DNA of 41,948 bases, from NCBI GenBank assembly GCA_019261985.1, contig JAFAQY010000099.1, forward strand, positions 1 through 41,948, read 5' to 3'. The notes beneath the pieces are model-generated. The model was not told the DNA's origin, did not search any database, and saw only the letters and a program-made list of their open reading frames with translations. Position 1 is the first letter of the stretch; every line of letters begins with the position of its first letter. The translations under genes and the position numbers were made by a program. The stretch is from Bryobacterales bacterium. GTDB taxonomy: Bacteria > Acidobacteriota > Terriglobia > Bryobacterales > Bryobacteraceae. Positions 33,896 to 41,948 of this stretch are shown piece by piece.

Positions 33896-34498
33896 TTAGG
33901 GCCGCTCGGTCAATGGGGTGTCTGGACGGATCGGAAGCCGGGCCTTAGCGCCGCCGTTTTTCTCTCCCTCCAGCAGATCTTCGACATTTGAATAGGCGTA
34001 AATCACCTGGGCGCCGTTTTGGGCCAAGCCGCCTGTGTCCGCCGTCGGTCCGTAGTTGCTGTGCAGATCCCGATTCAGCATCCGCAGCATCGCCATCTGC
34101 TGTCCGCGATGATGGGCGGTGTGAGCAATGCGGCGAACCATCACCCATGCGCGGGTGCGGCGGACGTCGAAGAACTGCACTTCTTCTTCCCACCAACCTT
34201 CGATTGTGCGCCGCAGCGCTTCCAAGCGAAGACGCGAATCTTCGGCGTAGCGCTCGATGAATGTCAGCCGGCTTTCGGCCTCAGGCAGCGGAGGAGCGTT
34301 TACATCGATGCCGAGCATCCCGCGAAACCAATTGTTTTCGCTGACGCATTGGTGAACCATCTGCTCTAGAACGCTGCGGCCGCGCTTGTCCGCGGGATGC
34401 GGGCGGAACGCGAGATCGCCGTCGCGAAACATGGTCCAGACGCTGACTACTTTCAGACGCTCGGTTTCGTAGGAGTCGATGAGGAATTCATAGCGCAT
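33896..34498 (-). CDS. DinB-family protein
   Basis: A 200-residue DinB/YfiT-like four-helix-bundle protein. It starts MRYEFLIDSYETERLKVVSV, has FRPHPADKRGRSVLEQMVHQ (first metal His) and then MVRRIAHTAHHRGQQMAMLR (the HxxxH pair), the canonical metal triad. Such proteins are putative metal-dependent thiol transferases or hydrolases; the substrate is unknown. ATG 34498 is preferred over longer frames, which read through the start of the upstream gene's end. Only 5 bp separate it from the membrane spermidine-synthase-like gene, indicating one operon. Confidence 0.85.
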   Translation of the reverse strand: MRYEFLIDSYETERLKVVSVWTMFRDGDLAFRPHPADKRGRSVLEQMVHQCVSENNWFRGMLGIDVNAPPLPEAESRLTFIERYAEDSRLRLEALRRTIEGWWEEEVQFFDVRRTRAWVMVRRIAHTAHHRGQQMAMLRMLNRDLHSNYGPTADTGGLAQNGAQVIYAYSNVEDLLEGEKNGGAKARLPIRPDTPLTERP

Positions 34499-34503
34499 GT
34501 TCC

Positions 34504-36528
34504 TCACTTCAGCACATGCCACAGGCTGGCGAAATCGTCCGTCCAAGCCAACGGTGGGCGGGCCGGCCCGAGCCATGAAACGGCGTTGCCGGCGATAGCA
34601 GACTTTTCAAGTAAATCGGAGTCGGATGACATCACCACCCAATGCGCCTGGCTTTCACCGGTGCGCGAGTCCGCGGGCGAAACAATATAGACCGATTTCC
34701 AACCAAGATGCTGCGCCATGCCGCGCGCTACGGGCTCCAAATTGAGTCTCCGATTTGAAATATGCAACAGCAGCAATCCTCCGGGCATTAAACGTTGCTT
34801 GTAGATATCCGCACACTCGGTTGTCAGCAGATGCAGCGGAATGGCGTCGCTCGAAAAAGCATCGACAGCGATCAAATCGAAATCGTGCGCGCGGCCTTGC
34901 GCAAGTTCGCGCTCCAGTTGCACGCGGCCATCGCCAAGCACCAGCTCAATCGACGCCTTCGAGTCCTTTAGAAAAGTAAACGAGGTATTCGCGATCTCCC
35001 CGACGTCCGGATTAATTTCGTAAAACCGGAACCGGTCTCCGGGATGCCCCCAGGCCGCGAGAGTTCCGGCTCCCAATCCCACCACGCCGATGCTGCGAGC
35101 CGGAGCGTTCAACGCCGCGAGCGCAAGCCCCACGCCGCTGTGAGGTCCATAGTATGTCGTCGGCCAGTCGCGCTTCGGCTCGTCCAGATATTGGAATCCG
35201 TGCGTGATGCTTCCGTGATTCAGCTTGCGCAGAGGCCCGTTGTCGTCGCGCAAATCCGAAAGGCGGAGAATGCCGTAGAAATTTCGCCGCACTTGAACGT
35301 CGCCCGAGTCGGTGCCGATTACCGCGGCGGCAACGGCGGTTAATCCGCCGAGTAACAGCGCCATAACCGGCACGCGAACGGCGAAATTGCGGCTGGTCCA
35401 AAGCGCCATGCCGCCTCCGCGAAGCCATCCCAGCAGACCCAACAGGCACGCAGCCGCCAAGCCGATGTGCAATTCACTGTACTGATTGAAAACGCGGGGC
35501 GCGATCAGGGCGACGAACACGCCGCCTGCTGCGCCGCCACCGGCAATTGCGAGATAGAAACCGGTCAAATGGCTCGCGGGCGGCCGGGAGCGAGCCAGTT
35601 CTCCATGGCATACCATGCATGTCGCAAACAACGCGGCGAGGTAAATTCCGATCTGCGACCAAAGCGACAAAGCAACGGCTGCGCTTAAAACAGCGCAGGC
35701 GATCGCTGCCAGAACGCCTGCGAGCGGGGCGAACACTCCACGCCGGTACCAGCGCGGACTCTCGAACGTGAGAACGAAGGTGAGCAGATAAATCGATAGC
35801 GGCGCGATCCACAGGAACGGGTTTACGGCGATCTCTTGCGAAATCTGATTTGTCGTCGCAAGCAAAATGGTCGACGCGCTCGCCGCCAGTCCGATCCAGA
35901 AAAGGATATCGCGGAGGCGCGGAGCATCGTCCGATGTGGCTTTTTCCACGCGCGGAGCCGCCGCGCGCCATGCCGTCACTCCGCAGACCAGCACGAAGAG
36001 CACATACAGCGCGGACCACGCCCAAGCTTGCGTCCGCAATCGAACGAACGGCTCGACTGCAAACGGATAGCTCAGCAGCGCAAGAAAAGAAGCGAAATTC
36101 GAAAGCGCATAAAGCCGCCAGGGGGATTGCCCGGGAGCTTCGGCAACCAACCAGCGCTGCGCCAGAGGCGCCGTGGCCGACAACAGAAAATACGGCGCTC
36201 CAACGGTCGCGGCCAACAGCAGCAGAATTCGAAAATTGGGTTCCGTGCTCGAGAGCGGCTTCCAAATTTCGGCGCGGGGCGTTATGGGCAGTAAGGCCAG
36301 GGATCCCGCCAGCAGCACCCCATGCACGCGGGGCCATTTCAACCAGTGCGCATACAGGTAGCCGAGGAGCAACGCGGCTTGGAAAAACAACATGCAGGCG
36401 GTCCAAACCGCCGGGCCACCGCCAAACCAGGGCAAAATGTAGCGGGCGATGATCGGCTGAATCTGAAATAGCAGGAAGGCGCCCAGGAACACGGCCGCGG
36501 CGGAAACCAGCAGGTTATGAGCCTTCAT
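34504..36528 (-). CDS. Membrane-fused spermidine-synthase-like protein
   Basis: A 674-residue protein. About 12-13 membrane helices occupy residues 1-420 (LVSAAAVFLGAFLLFQIQPI, PYFLLSATAPLAQRW, GFYLAIAGGGAAGGVFVAL). A C-terminal Rossmann methyltransferase/spermidine-synthase-like domain occupies about 430-660 (HGSITHGFQYLD, YYGPHSGVGLAL, IGVVGLGAGTLAAWG, ELVLGDGRVQLE, FDLIAVDAFSSDAIPLHLLT). It belongs to the fused MFS/spermidine synthase family. Putrescine-site residues cannot be confirmed, so actual polyamine synthesis is uncertain. ATG 36528 overlaps the prmA end by 14 bp. Confidence 0.85.
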   Translation of the reverse strand: MKAHNLLVSAAAVFLGAFLLFQIQPIIARYILPWFGGGPAVWTACMLFFQAALLLGYLYAHWLKWPRVHGVLLAGSLALLPITPRAEIWKPLSSTEPNFRILLLLAATVGAPYFLLSATAPLAQRWLVAEAPGQSPWRLYALSNFASFLALLSYPFAVEPFVRLRTQAWAWSALYVLFVLVCGVTAWRAAAPRVEKATSDDAPRLRDILFWIGLAASASTILLATTNQISQEIAVNPFLWIAPLSIYLLTFVLTFESPRWYRRGVFAPLAGVLAAIACAVLSAAVALSLWSQIGIYLAALFATCMVCHGELARSRPPASHLTGFYLAIAGGGAAGGVFVALIAPRVFNQYSELHIGLAAACLLGLLGWLRGGGMALWTSRNFAVRVPVMALLLGGLTAVAAAVIGTDSGDVQVRRNFYGILRLSDLRDDNGPLRKLNHGSITHGFQYLDEPKRDWPTTYYGPHSGVGLALAALNAPARSIGVVGLGAGTLAAWGHPGDRFRFYEINPDVGEIANTSFTFLKDSKASIELVLGDGRVQLERELAQGRAHDFDLIAVDAFSSDAIPLHLLTTECADIYKQRLMPGGLLLLHISNRRLNLEPVARGMAQHLGWKSVYIVSPADSRTGESQAHWVVMSSDSDLLEKSAIAGNAVSWLGPARPPLAWTDDFASLWHVLK

Positions 36529-37186
36529 CCACCACACATGTCCACTCGCCGTCGCGATCCTGGAACCCTGAAAGAATCCGCCGCCGCGCAACGCGTTGGA
36601 AGTCCGGGCGCATCGGCCCCATCACATCTTCATTGATGTTGGCCACGACTACGTCAAAAGCGCCGCTGCGGACGGAATCGGCGCTGCCGGTAAAAAACGG
36701 GACAGGCTTGGCCGCTTCCGCATCGATATCGCAGGCCACCACGCGTCCGGCGCCAAGCAGCTTCGCGGCGATGGAAAGAATCCCGGACCCGCTCCCTACG
36801 TCAAGAACGGAATCGCCCCGATGAATCACTCGCTCCATCGCTTCCAGGCAGAGTTGCGTGCACGGATGGCGGCCGGTGCCGCACTGCAATCCGGGATTAA
36901 TCTCCAGACGCAACCGCCCGCAAGGAGTTGGTTCCGTGCGCCATGGCGCGACTAAGAAAAACTTCTCGCCCACCAAAATCGGAGGCCATGCATCTTCGGT
37001 TTGCCGGACCCAATCGGTTTCCGGCGCGGGTTGCGGTTCTCCGAACTGCCTGGCGGCGTCTGCATTGTCAAAGAAGGCATCCAGATATCCCGGTCCCTCC
37101 ACAATGCCTGCCGTGCCGGCCTGCCATAATTCCGCGACTACCGCGTCATAGTCGGACGGCTCCGGCTCCATGCGCACATAAAACAT
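36515..37186 (-). CDS. Ribosomal protein L11 methyltransferase PrmA-like, short form
   Basis: A 223-residue SAM-dependent methyltransferase. PrmA signatures are present: EINPGLQCGTGRHPCTQLCL (GTGxHxTT-like motif, here with Pro-Cys), SVLDVGSGSGILSIAAKLLG (SAM motif I) and FDVVVANINEDVMGPM (the NxxxxPPF counterpart is NINEDV). The usual length is about 290 residues: the N-terminal L11-binding domain is shortened and motif HPCT deviates from HxTT. It may therefore have a different substrate. ATG 37186 overlaps the acyl-CoA ligase stop (TGATG). Confidence 0.75.
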   Translation of the reverse strand: MFYVRMEPEPSDYDAVVAELWQAGTAGIVEGPGYLDAFFDNADAARQFGEPQPAPETDWVRQTEDAWPPILVGEKFFLVAPWRTEPTPCGRLRLEINPGLQCGTGRHPCTQLCLEAMERVIHRGDSVLDVGSGSGILSIAAKLLGAGRVVACDIDAEAAKPVPFFTGSADSVRSGAFDVVVANINEDVMGPMRPDFQRVARRRILSGFQDRDGEWTCVVDEGS

Positions 37187-38781
37187 CAACCCTGCACCCG
37201 TTTTTCTTTGCCGGTCCAGTATTTCTCGCGCAATACCAGCTTGCGAATCTTTCCAGTACCGGTTTTGGGCAACGGATCGTCGTGAAATTCGATGATGCGG
37301 GGAATCTTGAAGCGGCCTAGGCGGCCTTCCAGATGCACTCTCAATTCGTCTTCCGTGAGCGTGGCCCCGGGTTTGCGCAGGACAATGGCGGCGGGAACTT
37401 CACCCCATTTGTCATCCGGGGCCGCAACCACGGCGCATTCCAGCACCGCGGGGTGAGAGGCAATCGCCTTCTCGACTTCAATGGACGAAATGTTCTCTCC
37501 GCCCGAAATGATGATCTCTTTTTTGCGGTCGATGATATTGATGTACGATTCTTCGTCCCACACGGCCATGTCGCCCGTGTGAAACCAGTCACCCGTCATC
37601 ACCGCTCGGGTAGCTTCGGGTTCATGGAAATAGGCGTCCATCACCTGATCGCCGCGGACCACGACCTCGCCGATGGCCGCCGCGTCGCGAGGCACATCTC
37701 GCATTTCCGCATCGACGACGCGAACCTCGGTACCGACAATCGGCCATCCCGCCATCGCTTGCCGCCGAACCCGCTCTACCTCGGAGCCGTAGGGGATACC
37801 TTTCCACACCGAAGTTGTCGCCACGGGCGAAGTCTCGGTCAGGCCATAGCCCGCCATGCACTCACAGCCGGGAAATGCGGTCTCCATTCGCTCCACCAGC
37901 TCCGGCGACGAAGCTGCTCCGCCAATCATCACGCGGCGCAGTGTGGAAGTGTCCCACTTGCCGGGAGCGCTCGCTACAGCCTGCATCAACGCCTGCGCCA
38001 TCGTCGGCACCACGCACATGTCGGTAGCTCTGTGGAGTTGGACCAGATCGAGGACATTCACCGGATCGAACCGCCGCACCATAACCTGCTTGACACCAAG
38101 CATCGTGGATACCTGGGGACGACCCCAGCCGTTGGCGTGAAACAGCGGAATCGTGTGAAGCTCCACCATAGTTTCCGGCCGGTCGTAGAGCAAAGCCACG
38201 GAAAGCGCGTGTAAATACAGAGTGCGGTGCGAAAGCGCGACCCCTTTCGGCGTTCCCGTGCTGCCGCTGGTGTAGAACAATTCGGCGATGGACGTTTCAT
38301 CCAACGACGAGATGCCGGCGCGGCCGGGACGCCCCTGGCTCACGATTTGTTCGTAAGAAACGTTCGCCGGCGGAACGCATGCATCGATGGAAACCCAGTA
38401 CTCCACATTCGGACAGGCGGTTCGAAGTTGCGCGGCGATGGGAGAGAAATCGTTTTCGAAGACCATCATGCGCGCGCCGGAATGCCGCAGAATGTCCGTC
38501 AGCTCGACCGGCGTCAGGCGGACGTTCAGCGGCATCACGATCGCGCCCGCCTGGATAACGCCATAGTAGCCTTCGAGCAACTGATGATTGTTGAAGCTTA
38601 GGAAAGCGATGCGGTCGCCCGGCGCGATACCCATCTGTGTGAGACCGCTGGCGAGCCGCTCCGCCCGGGTTCCGAATTCGCGATAAGTGAACGCTCGATC
38701 GCCTGAAACAATCCCGATTTTCGAACCGTAGATATCGATCGCGCGATGCAAACAGCGGAGGGGCGTTAGTGGAATGAACAT
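37186..38781 (-). CDS. Acyl-CoA synthetase (AMP-binding, fatty-acid-CoA ligase type)
   Basis: A 531-residue ANL-superfamily enzyme. The P-loop-like motif LFYTSGSTGTPKGVALSHRT is at about residues 169-188. MAGYGLTETSPVATTSVWKG (A5), DWFHTGDMAVWDEESYINII (A7/A8), DRKKEIIISGGENISSIEVE and the catalytic Lys near PKTGTGKIRKLVL (A10) follow. It activates a carboxylic acid with ATP and transfers it to CoA; chain length cannot be assigned. It is the first gene of a minus-strand operon continuing through prmA, the spermidine-synthase-like gene and dinB, linked by overlaps or gaps of at most 5 bp. Confidence 0.9.
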   Translation of the reverse strand: MFIPLTPLRCLHRAIDIYGSKIGIVSGDRAFTYREFGTRAERLASGLTQMGIAPGDRIAFLSFNNHQLLEGYYGVIQAGAIVMPLNVRLTPVELTDILRHSGARMMVFENDFSPIAAQLRTACPNVEYWVSIDACVPPANVSYEQIVSQGRPGRAGISSLDETSIAELFYTSGSTGTPKGVALSHRTLYLHALSVALLYDRPETMVELHTIPLFHANGWGRPQVSTMLGVKQVMVRRFDPVNVLDLVQLHRATDMCVVPTMAQALMQAVASAPGKWDTSTLRRVMIGGAASSPELVERMETAFPGCECMAGYGLTETSPVATTSVWKGIPYGSEVERVRRQAMAGWPIVGTEVRVVDAEMRDVPRDAAAIGEVVVRGDQVMDAYFHEPEATRAVMTGDWFHTGDMAVWDEESYINIIDRKKEIIISGGENISSIEVEKAIASHPAVLECAVVAAPDDKWGEVPAAIVLRKPGATLTEDELRVHLEGRLGRFKIPRIIEFHDDPLPKTGTGKIRKLVLREKYWTGKEKRVQG

Positions 38782-38852
38782 CGTGAGAAAGCAGGTCCGG
38801 CGATCAAGTGTCCCGATTATAACAACGGGCTTGGATTGGCGGCGGTTTCAGA

Positions 38853-38886
38853 CGGGTGATGAAGCACCCGTTACAGGCGGAGCCTG
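38853..38886. repeat. Two short palindromes upstream of yceI
   Basis: CGGGTG-ATGAAG-CACCCG (38853-38870) and CAGGC-GGA-GCCTG (38874-38886) lie in the 223-bp gap between the divergent acyl-CoA ligase and yceI genes. They resemble the other intergenic palindromes but have different loops. Confidence 0.55.
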
Positions 38887-39004
38887 CTCCACCTGCCGGG
38901 TGCGGCCCGCGACGGAGAATCTGTGGCACAATAAATCTTCCGTCGCCTGCCGCTATGCCCGCAGTTCCGGCCGCGATGCCAGAGCGCCGGTTGGAATCAA
39001 AACC

Positions 39005-39532
39005 ATGAACTATCAAATCGACCCTCAACACAGCGCCGCGCAATTCAAGGTGCGACACATGATGATTGCAAACGTGAAAGGCGAGTTCGACCGTGTCAAA
39101 GGCACGGTGGAGTTCGATCCCGCAAACCTCGCCGCGACGAAGATCAACGCGGCCGTCGACGTGGCAAGCATCAGCACCCGCGAGCCGGATCGCGACAACC
39201 ACCTGAAGAGCCCCGATTTCTTCGACGTCGAGAAGTATCCGGAGATTACGTTTAACTCCACCCAGGTTCAAACCGATGGGGATGGATATAAGGTCACCGG
39301 AGATCTTACGATTCACGGCGTGACCAAGCCGATAACGCTCGAAGTTGAGTCGGTCAGCCCGGAGATGAAAGACCCTTGGGGCTTACTGCGGCGCGGCTTA
39401 ACGGCCACCGCTCACATCAACCGCAAGGATTTCGGCATGGTGTTCAATATGCCGCTGGATGGCGGAGGCTGGGTGGTGGGGGATAAAGTCGATATTACGC
39501 TCGATGTCGAAATGACGCGCGCGGCGCAGTAG
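39005..39532 (+). CDS. YceI-family lipid-binding protein
   Basis: A 175-residue protein made of the YceI lipocalin-like fold: YQIDPQHSAAQFKVRHMMIA, VKGEFDRVKGTVEFDP, SISTREPDRDNHLKSPDFFD, VEKYPEITF, VTGDLTIHGVTKPITLEV and a final DVEM strand. Members bind isoprenoid chains such as octaprenyl. It has no signal peptide from ATG 39005, so this copy looks cytoplasmic. An upstream frame from 38774 adds repeat-derived residues and is not used. Weak ribosome site (GGA). Confidence 0.9.
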   Translation: MNYQIDPQHSAAQFKVRHMMIANVKGEFDRVKGTVEFDPANLAATKINAAVDVASISTREPDRDNHLKSPDFFDVEKYPEITFNSTQVQTDGDGYKVTGDLTIHGVTKPITLEVESVSPEMKDPWGLLRRGLTATAHINRKDFGMVFNMPLDGGGWVVGDKVDITLDVEMTRAAQ

Positions 39533-39639
39533 TAGCGGGCTTACGCGGCTGCCCGGACCTCAAGCGCGAACACTACCACGGCCCACGTCCTTGCGACGGC
39601 AGGCTTCTTCTGTTCGGCCTTTTTTACACAACCCGACCA

Positions 39640-39675
39640 GCGCGGTTGGCAACCGCGCGCAGGATGGCATCCTGC
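39640..39675. repeat. Two adjoining REP-like palindromes
   Basis: GCGCGGTT-GGC-AACCGCGC (39640-39658) and GCAGGAT-GGC-ATCCTGC (39659-39675) are perfect, directly abutting, and share the GGC loop with units at 24742-24777. They lie in the 147-bp gap between convergent genes. A short run TTTTTT at 39620-39625 after an imperfect AGGC/GCCT stem may terminate yceI. Confidence 0.75.
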
Positions 39676-39679
39676 CCCA

Positions 39680-40519
39680 CTACTTTCCGACTAGATGTGG
39701 GCCGCTTCGATCGTTTTCGTTGCAAATAAATTCGATCAGATCCGTATCCGGCATGATCCGCTGATTTACTTTCACGGTAAACGGCTTGGTGTAAACCGTC
39801 GGGTCTTCAAACGTGATGACGATCTCCAGGTTGCCGAAATTGATCCGGCGGAAGCGCTCCGTCATCTTTCCATGATTGGTCAGCGGGCTGCCGTTTACGT
39901 CCAGCCACACGTCGTCGCGGAATCCGGTGGTTTCCGCCACCAGAGTGTCGCCCTCCCAATGCCCGATCGAGTAGCCGTACCACCACGGCTGCACATCGGC
40001 GGGCGGAAGCGTGCGTCCATCCGTGAAGATCTGCCGGACTCCACCCTGCGCTTCATAAAGAATCACAACGACGCCCGGCGTCTGAATCATCTTGCGCGGC
40101 TGCGGATGCAGGTGCAATTGCATTAAACCCAGCGGAAGGCAGTGCGCATCGGGGTTGTCCTTACTGTGTTCCTCCGTGCGGCTCCTCAGGAGCTCCGCCG
40201 CCGCGGGCCGCAACGGAAGGCCTTCTTTGAATCCGGCGCCGACATTGAAGAACGTGGCCAGCGGTGGACCGGAATCCGGAGTCGCGGGCGGCGGATTCTG
40301 CTGCCCGCCGCGGCCGCCTCGACCTCCTCCGCCGCCGCCCCGCGCCGCCCATACGCCCGAAAGATCTGGATGCCCGTCCGCGTTTTTTGGCGCGGGCCCA
40401 TCTAGAACCGGTTGCCCGTCGGGCGTTCTGGGGACCTCGGTCGTTTTATAGGTTGGCCACTGCGCCGCAAGATTCCCGGCTGCGATGAATGCCAGTACGG
40501 CAACGGTTTTGAGCTTCAT
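39680..40519 (-). CDS. Secreted protein of unknown function, Gly-rich N-terminal region
   Basis: A 279-residue protein with signal peptide (MKLKTVAVLAFIAAGNLAAQ). It has a conserved-looking HPDLSGVWAARGGGGGGRGG region, then CLPLGLMQLHLHPQPRKMIQ, GGVRQIFTDGRTLPPADVQP and YGYSIGHWEGDTLVAETTGF. This DLSGVW...YG.S.GHWEGDTLVVET pattern is abundant in Acidobacteriota secreted proteins without known function. Longer frames upstream only read into the MFS gene. It starts 2 bp after the MFS stop, so the two are co-transcribed. Confidence 0.8.
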   Translation of the reverse strand: MKLKTVAVLAFIAAGNLAAQWPTYKTTEVPRTPDGQPVLDGPAPKNADGHPDLSGVWAARGGGGGGRGGRGGQQNPPPATPDSGPPLATFFNVGAGFKEGLPLRPAAAELLRSRTEEHSKDNPDAHCLPLGLMQLHLHPQPRKMIQTPGVVVILYEAQGGVRQIFTDGRTLPPADVQPWWYGYSIGHWEGDTLVAETTGFRDDVWLDVNGSPLTNHGKMTERFRRINFGNLEIVITFEDPTVYTKPFTVKVNQRIMPDTDLIEFICNENDRSGPHLVGK

Positions 40520-40521
40520 AT

Positions 40522-41760
40522 TCACGTAATATACGGCTGTTCCCGCGCGAATGTTACTGTCTCGGCAGCTTCCGGCTGCCGCACCAGGAAAACGTAGGCG
40601 CCAATTCCGATAAGCAACAGCACTCCGATCAATGCCATCGGCGCCGCATACCCGCCGCTGATCTGCTTCAGCCACCCGGTCGCGATCGGGGCGATGATTC
40701 CAGCAGCGGTAAGAGCCATATTTTGCGCGCCGCCCACACGGCCAGCCATCGCTTTCGGCATCACCGTTTGCGGTAGCGACCAATAATTCGCGGTGGCGAG
40801 ACCGAGTCCCGACATGGAAAGAATAGAGAAGAAGATCGCTCCCGTGGTGGACTGACTCAAAGCGCCGAGCACCACTGTGGACGCCACCAGCAGCCCAGCG
40901 ATGGTGAATCCGCGGCGCGTTGCCAGCGGGTCCGCGCCGCGCTCAATCATCCAATCCGCGGCGAGGCCCGCCAGAATCGCAACCGCGGCGGTGCCGCCAT
41001 AGCTGAACCCCGTGTAAATCCCCATCGAGCTGAGCGACAAATGACGCTGCTCGACAAAGTAGGCGGGGAGCCAGGACATCGCGAAGAACACGAAATAGTT
41101 GTAGGCGAAGGTGCCAACCAGCGTGCCCCACATAACTCGCGAGGCGAAAAGAGAGAAGAATGGAAGCGCGGCATCGGCCTCGACGGACTTGGCCCGCGGC
41201 CCCCTGCCGCTGGATGCGAACACAATCCATGGCGCCAGCCATAGCAACCCGTACAGACCCTGGTTCAAAAACATGGAGCGCCAGCCATGTTCTTTGATCA
41301 ACCACGCCGCGACCGGCGCGGCCACAGCCGGACCGTATTTCGAACCGGCGAAGAAAATGCCGGTAGCTAAGCCGCGCCGCCGTTCTTCCATGTGGTCGCG
41401 AATCCAACGCAGCCCGGCGGGTGTGATCACGGCTTCAAACAAACCGAGCAGCAGCCGCAACGCCAGTACCGTCCAGAACGTATTCGCCAATCCCGTAGCC
41501 GCGCTGAGCAGGCACCAGCAGAACAACCCCACGGAGAGCGGCCATTTGGCTCCCCAGCGGTCGACCAGCGAGCCGGCGGGAATCTGCAGCAGCCCGTACG
41601 TCCAGAAGAAGGCCGAGTTGAGTGTGCCCCGATCCGTATCGGTCAGCCGCAGAAAGGCGATGAAGTTCGGGTCGGCGAGCGCGAACGAAATGTTGGTCCG
41701 GTGCGTATACGCGAACGCGAGGGCGACGCTCAGCAGACAAACCAGAGACCACCGCCGCAT
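40522..41760 (-). CDS. Major facilitator superfamily transporter (anion:cation symporter-like)
   Basis: A 412-residue, 12-helix MFS transporter. Loop 2-3 motif RWGAKWPL, TM-4 segment LLLGLFEAVITPAGLRWIRD, the R-rich cytoplasmic loop MEERRRGLATGIFFAGSKYG and the second half FSYGGTAAVAILAGLAADWM are clear. The overall shape resembles the ACS family of organic-acid (hexuronate, galactonate, phthalate) symporters. Substrate unknown; the secreted partner gene downstream gives no clue. The start at ATG 41760 precedes the first helix (RRWSLVCLLSVALAFAYTHR); the longer frame upstream contains the direct repeat. Confidence 0.85.
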   Translation of the reverse strand: MRRWSLVCLLSVALAFAYTHRTNISFALADPNFIAFLRLTDTDRGTLNSAFFWTYGLLQIPAGSLVDRWGAKWPLSVGLFCWCLLSAATGLANTFWTVLALRLLLGLFEAVITPAGLRWIRDHMEERRRGLATGIFFAGSKYGPAVAAPVAAWLIKEHGWRSMFLNQGLYGLLWLAPWIVFASSGRGPRAKSVEADAALPFFSLFASRVMWGTLVGTFAYNYFVFFAMSWLPAYFVEQRHLSLSSMGIYTGFSYGGTAAVAILAGLAADWMIERGADPLATRRGFTIAGLLVASTVVLGALSQSTTGAIFFSILSMSGLGLATANYWSLPQTVMPKAMAGRVGGAQNMALTAAGIIAPIATGWLKQISGGYAAPMALIGVLLLIGIGAYVFLVRQPEAAETVTFAREQPYIT

Positions 41761-41809
41761 GCTCGCCGCAGTATACCAGTTGCAAACCATTACCACCCAT
41801 GCAGAATTA

Positions 41810-41866
41810 TCCAATGCAAGATGAGCATGAAATCGGACTTGTTTCCAATGCAAGATGAGCATGAAA
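41810..41866. repeat. 23-bp direct repeat, 34-bp period
   Basis: TCCAATGCAAGATGAGCATG plus AAA occurs at 41810-41832 and again at 41844-41866. The repeats sit between the MFS start and a probable transposase start, consistent with the terminal region of an insertion sequence that carries two transposase-binding sites. No terminal inverted repeat can be checked because the other end is outside the window. Confidence 0.7.
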
Positions 41867-41911
41867 CTGGGAGGAGCGAGGTAGGCATGCTGCGGCCGGA
41901 TGCAGGTGCAG

Positions 41912-41948
41912 ATGCAGAATGCCGAACAGCTCACCCGGGAGCAGATCC
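41912..41948 (+). CDS. Start of a probable transposase/integrase (runs off the window)
   Basis: Only twelve codons are visible, from ATG 41912 (MQNAEQLTREQI) or from 41900 in the same frame. The opening resembles integrase-core transposases of the IS481/IS21 kind found in Acidobacteriota. The identification rests on this short peptide and on the flanking direct repeat, so it is tentative. Confidence 0.35.
   Translation, partial: MQNAEQLTREQI

Noticed and set aside
41810-41866. Operator pair for the MFS transporter gene
   Set aside because: The repeat is too long and too close to a transposase-like start; an insertion-sequence end explains it better, though regulation is not excluded.

Overview
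The window reads as a mostly Acidobacteriota contig, probably Bryobacterales/Solibacter-like. This is inferred from gene content: a 1022-residue OmpA/Ig/PKD surface protein, a fused KGD-type 2-oxoglutarate dehydrogenase, a clpB-lon pair, GG-rich secreted proteins and intergenic short palindromes. The first ~2.2 kb differs. It is richer in GC at third codon positions and carries the proteobacterial order yhbY / rlmE-ftsH. The ftsH frame starts betaproteobacterial-like and ends acidobacterial-like, so the left end is either a chimeric assembly join or a recombinant ftsH.

Layout. 1-3531: partial glutamine-synthetase-like gene, yhbY, an SRPBCC protein, rlmE and ftsH. 3528-4804: a HAD phosphatase and a class-I glutamine amidotransferase, translationally coupled to ftsH, ending at a strong hairpin terminator. 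4859-7927: the OmpA/Ig/PKD protein. 8161-8553: RNase P RNA (rnpB), followed by a Nudix-like gene.

9200-15380 is an accessory island next to the 3' end of the intact lon gene (15382-17751). It holds three degraded antisense pieces of the lon 3' end (9209-9420, 11211-11310, 12108-12375), all in the orientation of the real gene. Between them lie an antitoxin-like/HNH pair, a DUF4258-DUF2283 pair, the first ~80 codons of a type III methyltransferase, a frameshifted DUF433 antitoxin coupled to a DUF5615 PIN-like toxin, and an IS630 transposase remnant. After the IS630 remnant come a DsbA-like oxidoreductase and two small secreted proteins. This looks like an insertion hotspot at the lon 3' end that has accumulated defence and toxin-antitoxin cargo.

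15382-28382: clpB-lon operon, class-III aminotransferase, a MutM/Nei glycosylase whose C-terminus is encoded by a palindromic repeat, MarC, 4-oxalomesaconate hydratase, CopC-CopD, and a MerR-TipAS-TipAS-DinB regulator with an internal ribosome-binding site. 28712-29170: a RelE-type toxin-antitoxin pair. 29319-41760: KGD, a G1 glutamic peptidase, a minus-strand operon (acyl-CoA ligase, short PrmA, membrane spermidine-synthase-like protein, DinB), YceI, and an MFS transporter with a secreted protein. The right edge carries a 23-bp direct repeat and the first codons of a probable transposase, so the window appears to end inside an insertion sequence.

All family assignments were made by reading the translations. 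No database search was run, and percent identities are hand counts.
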